From Marisa cornuarietis (Eukaryota > Mollusca > Gastropoda > Architaenioglossa > Ampullariidae), in the NCBI GenBank assembly GCA_004794655.1, contig SMMW01000182.1, forward strand, positions 1 through 64,000: 64,000 nt of DNA, given 5' to 3'. Position numbers and translations under genes: made by a program. Positions 1 to 10,530 of this stretch are shown in pieces. The stretch's first letter is position 1, and every line of letters begins with the position of its first letter. The notes below the pieces were generated by a model, which saw only the letters and a list, made by a program, of their open reading frames with translations, searched no databases and had not been told where the DNA came from.

Positions 1-356
1 ACCACAAGCTGGCAGACAATGACAAGAGTTGGCTGGCAGTGCTAGCACCGACACAGCCACCGACCCTACTACCTCCCCTCCTCCCAACGTACACCCAATC
101 CGCGCGCGTCCGCCTGACTGCACACACACACGCACGCGCGCACACGAACACCACACAGAGCGTGCGCGCGCCAGCCCGTGTTCGCGCCGGCCACGAGCGG
201 CTTGCGTGCGTTGATCGATGACGGTAGTTCGATCGGCTGCATCAATCAGCAGCCCTGCTCCCCACCCCACCCTCGCCCCCCAGTGCAGTCGGCGTCGTAA
301 CTCGCGCGACACAGGCCATGGAGGCGAGAATTGTACCTACTCTACCTCCACCATCC
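1..356. other. No gene seen; CA/CG-rich low-complexity DNA
   Basis: High C content with short CA and CG runs. Open frames here are Pro/Thr/His/Arg-rich by-products of the composition. Confidence 0.6.
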
Positions 357-365
357 CGCGCGCGC

Positions 366-398
<33 letters not shown>

Positions 399-401
399 CA
401 A
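357..401. repeat. (CG)n-(GCAC)n-(CA)n tract
   Basis: Alternating purine-pyrimidine run passing from CG through CGCA to CA, prone to left-handed Z-DNA. Confidence 0.9.
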
Positions 402-1425
402 CACCTTATTGCGGCTCAATTTACACCATCAGCAAAATTTCCCAGTCACCTTAGCTCTCTTAGTGTTTGTGTTTGCTGGCACCACGTGATGTAGAAGTCC
501 ATCATTCAGAAAACAAGATAGTTGGGTACCCTCCCCACGCCCGTTCGTCGGAATCCTGTGGCACTGGGGAAAGAAGATGACTGTGCAAGGACTTGCCTTC
601 TCTTACTCATGTGGAGGTTCAAACCTCTGACATCACCCGATGGTCACGGACTTAAAATGCCAAACTCGTCTGTTGTCGTCATTATTTTTGTTAAAGATGG
701 TGTTGTTGCTGTCATTGTTATCATTGTGAAGTAGACGAAAACATGATCGTTGTCATTAGATACGATAACTGCAAGAGATACTACGGGAAGGTGGAGGGAC
801 AACGAATGGAGAGAAATAAAAGAAAAGATGCGCAGTCAAGGGTTCTGGTAATCCGAGAGAAGTGATCGAGATACATCGATGCTCAAAATCATTTCATTCC
901 CAGCGGCTTACGCTACGTATAGTGGTCTCCCTTGCTGTCACGTGTTCTGCCTGTAGTGGTCTCCCCTGCAGTAGTGGTTTCCATGAACTGCCAGTACTCC
1001 CGCCTCTTGCTCCGCCCAAAGAAACACGTGGTACCACAAGGGTCGATCCTAGACAAACATGACTTCTTGCCGAGCAAACCTCTTGTGCCTGTCATGCAAC
1101 TTTGACAATAATTGTTGTTCAATTCTATTCAAAAACAATGTAATGGCTGAGTAAGTGGTGTATTGTGACTAGTCAATAAAAGATATCAAATTAAACAGTT
1201 TATTATTAATAATAATGGTTGCTTCTATAGCGAAGAGCCCTAGCACGCCCCTGGTCCTCCCACGTTACATTATATTAATACATTTTAAACATAACTAACG
1301 GCCATGTTTAACGTTCATTGATTCTGAAATAAACATTGCTCTTTATGCAATTATAATTATTCACTGCTTCAATTGTCCTCCACAAAATAAGCATGAAAAA
1401 ACAGGAACAGTTCTGTTGATCTTTC

Positions 1426-1429
1426 TGTT

Positions 1430-1483
<54 letters not shown>

Positions 1484-1486
1484 TAT
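1426..1486. repeat. (AAT)n microsatellite
   Basis: About 18 nearly uninterrupted AAT units. Confidence 0.97.
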
Positions 1487-1756
1487 GTAGCACATTTTTA
1501 AATGGCAGCGAGCTATAGATGTGGAGAACGACACAAAAGACACTGAATGGGAGACTTGTGATACGATAGTCGTGTGGAGTGATGGTACAATTATTGAGCC
1601 TGATGTTCTCAGTTCAAGATGTCAGATGTTATTTGTACTTCATATCATCATGATATATCGTCAGGTAGCGACCTTATACATTCACGTGTGCGCTCAGTGG
1701 ACTAGAATGTGTAGCCCCACACATAGGATAAAGCAACCCCATCTCTCCCAGGCATT

Positions 1757-1773
1757 CACACACACACACACGC

Positions 1774-1820
<47 letters not shown>
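1757..1820. repeat. (CA)n microsatellite
   Basis: About 31 CA units with two CGCA interruptions near the start. Confidence 0.97.
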
Positions 1821-1824
<4 letters not shown>

Positions 1825-3058
1825 GACACAAGCCAGAAGGCCAAGAGGAAGCCTGTGGAGCCCCGTCAACACCAGTCAAAAGAAGCTACCCCCGGGGTGG
1901 AGGCGGGCACCACAAACAAACTCCCAGTGGCAGGCACGACCCACATCACATATCAAAACAAACTCCGGTGACTGAACGGTTAATTGCAGATAATTGCTGT
2001 GTGGAGGTCAGGGTATGTTGCCCAGTGATGTAAATAGTTCTGCTAATCACACGAGTTCTAAAGATGAAAATGTAAAAACAATCAAAGACAAAAAATGGGT
2101 TAAGCGTATAAAAAAAAATAATCTGTGGAGTTTCTGAGTCTAGGACACAGAGTAGTGTCAAGATGAGAACCACAGTAATCGGAAATAAATAAAACCTTTG
2201 AGTTCTATCGATCCCTGGAAAATGTCAAAAGCTTTAGTATGAATGTCAGGTAAGCTGACACTTTGGATTTTTTTTATCTCTTCCACGTGGTTACCTTCTG
2301 AGAAACAGAATAATAAATAGAAAAATCCTGAGAGACAGAAGGAGAGAAATAAATGGCCTGTGATTCAGCACCTGGCTGAAAGAAGGAAGGAAGGAGTAAC
2401 AGGTAAACTTGACCGCTGAGAAGAATATTAAAATATTATTAAATAGTGGGCTAGTCAAGTGTAAGCGGTTCATGTATGTTAAAAGGACAGGGAGTAATGT
2501 TTCCTTTCACCCCCCCCCTATTTTCTCTGATAAACCAGATGCGCAATTGATGAGCAGGGCACAGTCAGGTGGTGGTCAGATCTGTCGTTAAATCACGTGT
2601 CAAGGACATTTAGAATCGGTTACAATCCTTTTTGAGGAAGAGAGCGCATTTTAATAGGCCTTCCCCCCCCCCAAAAAAAAAAATAACCCAACTAATATAA
2701 ATTAAGGTATCCATTGTCGCTTTGTAGTGACATCGTTGTTAACCCACAAGTAGTGCGAGACTGAGACAAGAAGTATGGCTCTTGTATACACAGGGCAACT
2801 CACCCACCCCAACCCTTGTTTCGGTAACTTGTATGCGGGTATCTCAAATAAACTGTACATTCCTTATAGTTATAGTTGTAGACAACTCTATGTATTCCGT
2901 ACGACCATTAACAGGGCACATTTGTCATTCCGGAAATTCGACCATGATTATCTTTGTGTGTGTATGTGTGTGTGAATGGGAAAGTCCATCCCTGTGTGCG
3001 CTTATGTACCTTGTATGTGTTTGTGGGTGGGGGGGGTGGGATTGGGGTAGGTGAGCGG

Positions 3059-3096
3059 CGTGCGTGCGTGCGTGCGTGCGTGCGCGTGGGTGGGTG
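3059..3096. repeat. (GTGC)n microsatellite
   Basis: Seven GTGC units followed by GTGG repeats, next to a poly-G stretch at 3030. Confidence 0.9.
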
Positions 3097-3492
3097 AGAT
3101 TTTATGTTGGTGCCCACGTCTTTCCGTTTCTCGCTGGCACAAGGACCTCGATGACTGGCAGATGGCCCCTGGTGTTGGTGTACACTTTGACCCAAGCCTG
3201 TAATCACCAGACATACGAAATGCGAAACACGTGGCCCTAGAGCGTCGTCAGGTGGGGCAGGTGGGGCAGGTGCATCCCAACATCTCTGAAAGGGGCAGCA
3301 GCTGCCGGTTCTGGACACCAAGTGCTGCCCCTTTGGTGGCGGTACAGACAGGACTGGGAACGTTCTTGAGCTAAAGTTTGTTTCTCCTACATCATCACTT
3401 GTCTTTTATTGTCCTTGGGTGTGAAGAACGTGGTGGCGGGAGGAAAACGTTCTCACTAAATCATAACTGATTCAAAATTCACGTAATGTTTC

Positions 3493-3498
<6 letters not shown>

Positions 3499-3559
<61 letters not shown>
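3499..3559. repeat. (TG)n microsatellite
   Basis: About 30 uninterrupted TG units after a short TATA run. Confidence 0.97.
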
Positions 3560-3561
<2 letters not shown>

Positions 3562-4130
3562 ATATTCCAGGTTTAAAACAATCCATACGATTGTAGCTTT
3601 GCGCATCATTTATTTACCTGTCGCAGGTGAGACAAACACGCGGTTGGGGTGAAAGAGAAGGACTGTGATACAGATACAGTTGCAACAAAATGGACCATCA
3701 GGAACAAAATTCGCAAACAAAAGCTGGCCGGGCTGTGATCCCTTTAACTGGCCATCGATCGGGTCGTGAAAGCACGTGCTGCAACTTGCGCGTGCAATAA
3801 GCCAAGCAGCCAGCCAGCCGGCCAAGCAGCCAGCCAGCAAGCAGCAATGGCTAGAACTTTGATTGGCGGCGCTTCGTATAGCAGTCACCTCGGCAACCAG
3901 GCGGGTGAGTAATTTTCCTTGCTGACTGTAAGGGAGCTGGGGCAAGTTTGGAAAGACACACTGGGTGCTGGTGTAATGTCGTCTGCCCGACTGCCATGTG
4001 GGGGTGGGGGGGGCGCATGTGATGGCGAGACAACTTACTTTACACCTTCACCTCAGTGTCTTGCAGGCTGAGGCTCTGTGAACACATCTTCTTCCTCTTC
4101 CGTGTGGTTTTTCCACTTAAGCTTTTAGCG

Positions 4131-4131
<1 letters not shown>

Positions 4132-4161
<30 letters not shown>
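4132..4161. repeat. (CA)n microsatellite
   Basis: Fifteen uninterrupted CA units. Confidence 0.95.
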
Positions 4162-4163
<2 letters not shown>

Positions 4164-4300
4164 TGAATTCCTTGCGTAATCCTGACCCGTTGTATTCACG
4201 GGATCAGACCAAACATTACTTGACGACTACAGTCGATTACCAGACCTGCTAGGTGAGCAATGCCAAACAGCATTCTTCGCTCTGCGTGGTGGTGGGAAGT

Positions 4301-4343
4301 TGTGGTGGTGGTGATGGTGGTGGTGGTGGTGGTGGGGTGGGGG
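4301..4343. repeat. (GGT)n microsatellite
   Basis: GGT/GAT triplets ending in GGGGTGGGGG. Confidence 0.9.
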
Positions 4344-5287
4344 TGATCCGACGCACGTCCCTTACCTCCCGCTACACCGCTTTATCAGAGTGGGGGGGGG
4401 ACCGCACTTACGCAGGATGACGTCCCCTGCCGCCCGACACAGACCGACAAGACATCGATATCGATGTTTGCCATGTTGTTCTTGTGTGCAGGGTCCGTGA
4501 CGCCCTTGCTTAGTTCAGCCAGGGAACTGCTTCCGGCTCAAAGGTTAAACGCATGCGGGGTTTGCATTACGGTGCCAATGCGGCCACTTTCCACATTCAC
4601 CTGGGCAGTTTGTTTTGAAGACTGCGCATGTAGTCGCTGAAAGTCAATAAATATTCACTTAAATGTGTTTTGACACTTCTTTTGATGTTCACATGCAAGT
4701 GTGTTAGTGTGCTTCGCGGAGTACCAGTACACAAGGGTCAAAGGTGGAAGGTGCTGCCACGTGGCACCACAGTCCCGCTCGCCGCGCCCCACAAAAGACT
4801 GTTTTTAGGAGTCACATGCCATTAGGTCTGGTTTGTTATTCTTGTTTGTCCGTTACCATGGTAGCAGTCCTGTGTCTCAAGATGACCCTCGTAATGACTT
4901 ATCCTTCCTGGCACTGTGCCGATTACCTGGATGCTGTTCCTTGTTGAGACAAACAAACTATGCGCGGTCCTCGTATCACGTGAGCTGTCAGCTGTCTCAA
5001 CACTTTTTAAACCATTCACTATCACGTGACTATCCTATGAAACATGTAGTGTGTACCGATTGACTGTTATACGCAGCTTCCACTCAAACTGTTTCCAAAA
5101 CATCCGGAAACAAAGCATGATCACATTTGACTGGCTCAATTTTACAGCAATTTACTCTCGACATAACAAATGTCTTTACAACATAATAAATCATTATTTG
5201 ATGATGGTGTCTTCATCGGTATAGAAGTCTCTCTCTGCAAATTTCGTTACTTTCTGCATGTCAACTCAGTCCCGTATGCAATGTCAG

Positions 5288-6330
5288 TTTGGGTATAGCA
5301 TTGTGTACTATGTTGATTTGGGTATAGCATTGTGTACTATGTTGATTTGGGTATAGCATTGTGTACTATGTTGATTTGGGTATAGCATTGTGTACTATGT
5401 TGATTTGGGTATAGCATTGTGTACTATGTTGATTTGGGTATAGCATTGTGTACTATGTTGATTTGGGTATAGCATTGTGTACTATGTTGATTTGGGTATA
5501 GCATTGTGTACTATGTTGATTTGGGTATAGCATTGTGTACTATGTTGATTTGGGTATAGCATTGTGTACTATGTTGATTTGGGTATAGCATTGTGTACTA
5601 TGTTGATTTGGGTATAGCATTGTGTACTATGTTGATTTGGGTATAGCATTGTGTACTATGTTGATTTGGGTATAGCATTGTGTACTATGTTGATTTGGGT
5701 ATAGCATTGTGTACTATGTAGATTTGGGTATAGCATTGTGTACTATGTAGATTTGGGTATAGCATTGTGTACTATGTAGATTTGGGTATAGCATTGTGTA
5801 CTATGTAGATTTGGGTATAGCATTGTGTACTATGTAGATTTGGGTATAGCATTGTGTAGTTAGATATAATATTTGTGTACTATGTAGTTAGCATATATGT
5901 ACATTGTGTACTATGTATTTGGGTATAGCATTGTGTACTATGTTATTTGATATAATATTGTATGTAGTATGTCATACTATGTTAGATATAATATTATTGT
6001 ATATGTATGTATAGCATTGTGTACTATGTTTTGGGTATAGCATATAACATTGTACTATGTAGATTTGGGTATAGCATTGTGTACTATGTAGATTTGGGTA
6101 TAGCATTGTGACTATGTGATTTGATAAAAGTAGATTTGGGTATAGCATTGTGTACTATGTAATTTGGGTATAGCATTGTGTACATGTAGATTTGGGTATA
6201 GCAACTAGATTTGGGTATAGCATTGTGTACTATGTAGATTTGGGTATAGCATTGTGTACTATGTAGATTTGTATAGCAACTATGAGATTTGGGTATAGCA
6301 TTGTGTACCATTGTGTAATCGTGTACCATT
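5288..6330. repeat. 29-bp minisatellite with a degenerate 3' part
   Basis: Unit TTTGGGTATAGCATTG plus 13 bases, exact 29-bp period from 5288 to about 5860 (about 20 units). The first 14-15 units read ATGTTGAT and the last five ATGTAGAT. From 5858 to 6330 copies continue but with irregular deletions, insertions and partial units. No ORF is likely because the period is not a multiple of three. The near identity of the first 20 units implies recent amplification. Confidence 0.97.
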
Positions 6331-6419
6331 GTGTACTCAGCTCAACCACATTTTGGAAGAGGTGACGGCTGGCCTACAGACTACTTTTATAATCTCTAGA
6401 CAGAAGAGTTCCTCGAGTT

Positions 6420-6515
6420 CGCGTGGGTAGGTCGTTTGGGTTGGGTTATTTGGGTCAGTTGGGTTGGTTTGGGTTGGGATGTGTTGGGTTTGGTGGGTGG
6501 GTGGGTGGGTGGTTT
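6420..6515. repeat. TTGGG-rich tract with G-quadruplex motif
   Basis: Irregular TTGGG/TTTGGG repeats pass into GGTGGGTGGGTGGGTGG at 6492-6512, which has the four G-runs with one-base loops of a stable quadruplex motif. It is not the animal telomere repeat TTAGGG. It lies about 100 bp after the 29-bp array. Confidence 0.7.
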
Positions 6516-6539
6516 ATTAAGTAGGGAAGTGCCTCCATC

Positions 6540-6695
6540 TTGAGGTGATTTGGGACTATAGGGGGGAGGAAGCAGAAGTACCCGGAGAAAACCCGGATGC
6601 CCAGCCATGCGGACAGGTGTCACGTATACAAAGTGTCCCGAGACGAGATCTGAACCCTGAGTTTCTCACTGCAGTGGTGACAACGCGGCACAGGG
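6540..6695 (-). mobile_element. SINE-like copy, tRNA-related head plus conserved body
   Basis: Minus strand: GGGTTCAGATCTCG near 6660 is a B-box-like element nearly identical to the one in the 47.46-kb SINE. It is followed by CGGGTTTTCTCCGGGTAC (about 6585-6600), a C/T-rich core found in many invertebrate SINE bodies. The A-box end is poor and no tail or target duplication was found, so this is a fragment. Confidence 0.5.
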
Positions 6696-7747
6696 AACTT
6701 CAACTACAGGTTATAAGAGGGTGGTTACATAACCAGTGTCCGAATATTTATTATCATTTGTAGAAATGATGAGCTCGTGCTGTGCTGATGGTTGTAGGTA
6801 CGCATTTTAAAGTGTTTTGCATACTTTGTAAATGAAGGTGTAAACACGACACAGTATACTTGTCTCTCGATCAGGGTGAAGCATTTCAGAAAACATGTAA
6901 GTTGTTTTTGAAAATTTTTAAGAAAAATAATGTTTGTATAAAATCTGATAAAAATACATCTTTATTTAGTTTGCATTACATATGATGCAATGTTAATGTA
7001 AGATGTGATGTACTGTAATATAATGTTAACAGTTACTCAGGTAAATGAGTAAGTTGACTAGCCTATAACTAAAGCACTGGAGGATTTACATAGCTGAAGT
7101 TCAATGAGTAAACGCTCAAAATTAAGGATAAAGTTTTAAGAAAAGTGCATTTAATCAAAGGGATTATTTTCACTACAGAGTGTTGACATTTTCAGGTTAC
7201 TGTCAGATCCATCATGGAGGCTTTGTGGCGAAGATCGTTTAAAAGATTGGTCCTTGAACTCAACCTTGGGTAATCAAAGACTGAATTATTTAAAACCCAG
7301 TAAGGAGCGATATTTATTGTATTCATTGTTGGGAAATAGGGTGTCAATAATTAAGTTCTAGAGAAAAGGAATTTCATATTGTGTAGTCGATTTTCCCAGT
7401 GATGTGAATAAAATAGGAGATATGGCTAAGGATAACAATACAGAGATTAGTCGTTTAGTTTTCGTATCTCGATGGTTATGTTAAATTCGATTAAATCCAT
7501 TGATATTCTTCCTTCAATGATGAAGAAGTTTAAGCTTTGAAAACAGTAGTTTGGAAGTACCTGTTTGGACCAATGTGATTAATAAGCCTTTAAAATAAAT
7601 TTTAAGTTTTATACCATCTGTACGACATTATTTGCATGCATACGGAATGACATTTCAGTATGAGTATAAGCTTCAATTAATCTATCAGAAAATTATAAAC
7701 CATTTGTAACAGAGTGCTTGCATTTTGTTAGGGAAAGGGGGTCGTCG

Positions 7748-8036
7748 CCCCTGATGGTTTTACTCAGTAGGGTTTGTCGCCCTTGTATGTGTGACAATTC
7801 TGTATACGTTTGGAAAACAATGTTTTTTTATGTTCGGCAGCAGTTAGTTCCCTTTATGTAATAGGATGCAATACTAGTCCCCCCCCCCCACCCCTGATAC
7901 TTTCACCCAGTAGGGTTTGTCACCCTTGTATGTGTGCCAATTCTGTATACGTTTAGAAAACAATGTTTTTTTATGTTCGGCAGCAGTTAGTTCCCTTTAT
8001 GTAATAGGATGCAATACTAGTCCCCCCCCCCCCCCC
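7748..8036. repeat. 143-bp tandem duplication bounded by poly-C
   Basis: Two adjacent copies start at CCCCTGAT (7748 and 7891). Each contains GTAGGGTTTGTC, GTTCGGCAGCAG and GATGCAATACTAGTCC and ends in a poly-C run. They differ at a handful of positions. No coding potential was seen. Confidence 0.9.
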
Positions 8037-9970
8037 GAATGAAAGCAGATGAATGGAGTGAGTATAGTTTACAGGAGGACTGAGCAAAGTAGTCAGAGTC
8101 GCTGCAATGCAGGTGAACGGATTTTATTTCATTCCCCGACTAGACGTCCTAGAGGAAGGACCTAGAAGACTTACTGTGTGGAAGCAAGAAGCTAGTAGAC
8201 CTAATTCCTTGCCTAGCCAAGGTATGGGATGTTTCTTTATTGATGGAGCTTTATAATAGTGATTTTCTTTAATACTTGGTCTTTGTAATAGGCCTGGAGA
8301 GAATGATGAGCGCGTATGATATTTGATGGGTATAGAAAGAGGTATGATAGTGGTGAAAGCATTATATACTGTGTTAGTGCAGGTGACGGGATTACTCATA
8401 GAAGAATAAGTGAAGATATCGTTACAGCAAGTTGTACCTGCCAAGTCAGCCCCGCTCAGAGGTAACAGTGGATATTGTCGTCAACAGCCGTTATTCAGAA
8501 TATTGGAGTTATACAGAATTCGCGGGGAGAGTCGAGAAGATTGAATGGAAATATCGTGAAGCTGAAGTGTTGAAGTATATTGTCTTCACGAGGAGTGGGA
8601 AAGTACGACCCGATAGTCTTGTGTTGTCAGCGATCGGTGTGGCCTACAACCCGGGAGTATCTTGGTGGTGTACCTGACCCCCCAGGAGTGCTGTCTCCAG
8701 CGTATGGATTATACTGGAGCAGGAGAGTTGGGTCATAAGTGATCCAGGAGAAGGCCGACTACTCAGCAAGAGAAGCGGTTCAGGGAGATAAGTCGATGTG
8801 TTTACGAGTGCGTGAATGGATGCAAAGTGGTCCAGGAACAGTAAGTTTGGTCCTTTTTGTACTTGACATAAGACTATTGTTTCGGGACTTGTCGTATGTA
8901 TGTAGATTTCCGTTGAAGAACTGGAATTAGAACCTTCGAGAACAGTCAGATTGATTTATTGATTTATGCTCGACGACTGATATTTTGGACTCACGCTTGA
9001 TTATTGATGTATTGATTTTTACCTGACTTTTGGGATGGATCGTGATTTACTCTTGGCTATGGATATATTGATTTAGGTTTGACAAGTGAGATGTGTGATG
9101 GAAAGTTTCTGAGGATTTTGTAGTTGGGCGTTTTGAAGTGTGTTATTTTAGTTCGACCCCTCCCACAAAATAGAAATGTTTTGGTGTGGAGAGAAAGAAC
9201 ACGTGGAGCACGCCGTGTAGTCTTTGTTTGTGGTCAGTGTCCTGTGTTTCCTTAACACATTTCACCATAATGTTTTACATTTTGCACTTTGGTAACAGTT
9301 TTATTTCTAAGTAAGTGAGATGCCATGAATCTGCACAGTTGCTTCTAAAGTCCTGCTGTCATTTTTACAGTGCTTTCACCTTCTTCGATAAAAAATATGC
9401 AGGTTTTCTGTAATCCCTGCAGCTGGATTAAAAAGTCGTATATTGAAGTTGTTTCAACATTTTTACAGAGATAAAAGAAAAATTTATCATATCATGCTTT
9501 GTTGTGAATAGTGTTTTGGAGTTAGCAGCTAGTTTGGAGCTTGCCAGGGCATAGCTCAGATTAGATGCTTTCTTATCATATTTTGTAACAGTTAAAAACT
9601 GTGTAAAAATGCATTTTCGGTTACAATTTTTATTTACATAAAGCACTTTCTTAATAAATAATGTGCACGGAGGTGGGAATCTCATAAACGCCTATACATT
9701 TTTTAATCCCAACCCAGTCATATTCAAAACAGTTTCGAAGCTGAATATTTCGCTTATGCTTCGCAAAAATTTACGTACACAATCAAGACCATGTTCATGT
9801 TTCAGAAGACTGTATGCTGTTTTGACGACTACATTATCATAACTCAAATTAAGTATATTAAAAAAAGAACCTTCTAGAACACGTTGCTTCTTCACATTAA
9901 CTACTTTTTAGTCGACACACAGCGTGACCCCAGTGTTTACATCACTGACATCAATAAGGCGGCCCTTTCT
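8037..9970. other. No gene recognised
   Basis: Mostly AT-rich. The frame at 8432-8677 (+) has a balanced composition and a GTAAGT donor-like site lies at 8840, so a hidden exon cannot be excluded. Frames on the minus strand at 9428-9685 and 9692-9895 match no family I know. Confidence 0.4.
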
Positions 9971-10015
9971 GCCTGTACCGGAAGTCAGTAGCGCTTTGCA
10001 ATGGCGGCTAGAGGC
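9970..10015 (+). promoter_or_regulatory. Candidate housekeeping-type promoter (ETS and YY1-like sites)
   Basis: ACCGGAAGT at 9977-9985 is a perfect ETS-family consensus. Fifteen bases further on, CAATGGCGGCT (9999-10009) resembles a YY1 site overlapping an ATG. Local CpG density is raised over about 9950-10200 against AT-rich flanks. This pairing near the start of transcription is known from animal housekeeping genes; that it works here is inference. Confidence 0.3.
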
Positions 10016-10126
10016 CATTGCCCTCAATGTGCGGTCTGTGAACTCTGTGGTCGGTCGTGTTTTCAGACCCAAAATTGCCGCTTTACCCCCACATTTAAGG
10101 AAGCGGAAATCACCCGCTTGGCCTGA
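10001..10126 (+). CDS. Candidate small Cys-rich ORF (41 aa), unrecognised
   Basis: ATG at 10001, TGA at 10124-10126. The peptide has CPQC, CELC and two more cysteines (residues 7, 10, 13, 16, 20, 26), a spacing that could bind zinc. It starts right at the promoter-like ETS/YY1 pair and could be a first exon of a longer gene, although the TGA precedes the only nearby GT. I do not recognise a family, and chance occurrence is quite possible. Confidence 0.2.
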   Translation: MAARGHCPQCAVCELCGRSCFQTQNCRFTPTFKEAEITRLA

Positions 10127-10289
10127 GTAGGCGAAATGTTTCCGTCCTGGGCCTCTCGGAACATTTCAAATCTCGTGTTACAAAATTTCAAAAGCAGACG
10201 ATCGACGACGATCCAAAAACTAGGTCAGGACAAGAAATCGCCTGGAACGTTCGAGAATAACATTAGCATTCACACGATCAAGAGGACGA

Positions 10290-10530
10290 TGTGGTGCATG
10301 CACTCCGAGTTCAGAAGTGCTCGTATTTCAAACATTGATGTGCATTGCGAATGCAGGCGTGCTCCTGTTCTAAATACTACATTGCTCCTACACCAAAGTA
10401 CTCGTTTGTCGAATACGTTCTCGTGTTCCGAAAACCAAGATGATTGCATTCTGAATACAAAAATGCTCCAATTTCGGTTACAGTTGTGCTGGTATTCCGA
10501 ATACATTGGTTCTTGCATTCAAGGAAAAAA
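10290..10530. repeat. Very degenerate short tandem repeat
   Basis: Related words recur about every 22-30 bases: GTGCTCGTATTTC, GCGTGCTCCTGTTCTAAATAC, TTGTCGAATACG, GTGTTCCGAAAAC, CATTCTGAATAC, GTATTCCGAATAC. This looks like an old, eroded minisatellite. The open frame through it (10136-10675) is probably a by-product, as no protein family is recognisable. Confidence 0.35.

Larger units (their letters stand above)
402..5287. other. No gene recognised; simple repeats only
   Basis: Apart from the listed microsatellites, this interval shows scattered CACGTG hexamers, homopolymer runs and no domain-bearing frame on either strand. Confidence 0.5.

Noticed and set aside
1521..2033. 170-codon + strand frame.
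   Set aside because: Driven by the (CA)n microsatellite, which gives Thr-His repeats; not a protein gene.
5288..6330. The regular 29-bp array considered as a CRISPR array.
   Set aside because: Units are contiguous with no unique spacers, and the window is clearly eukaryotic.
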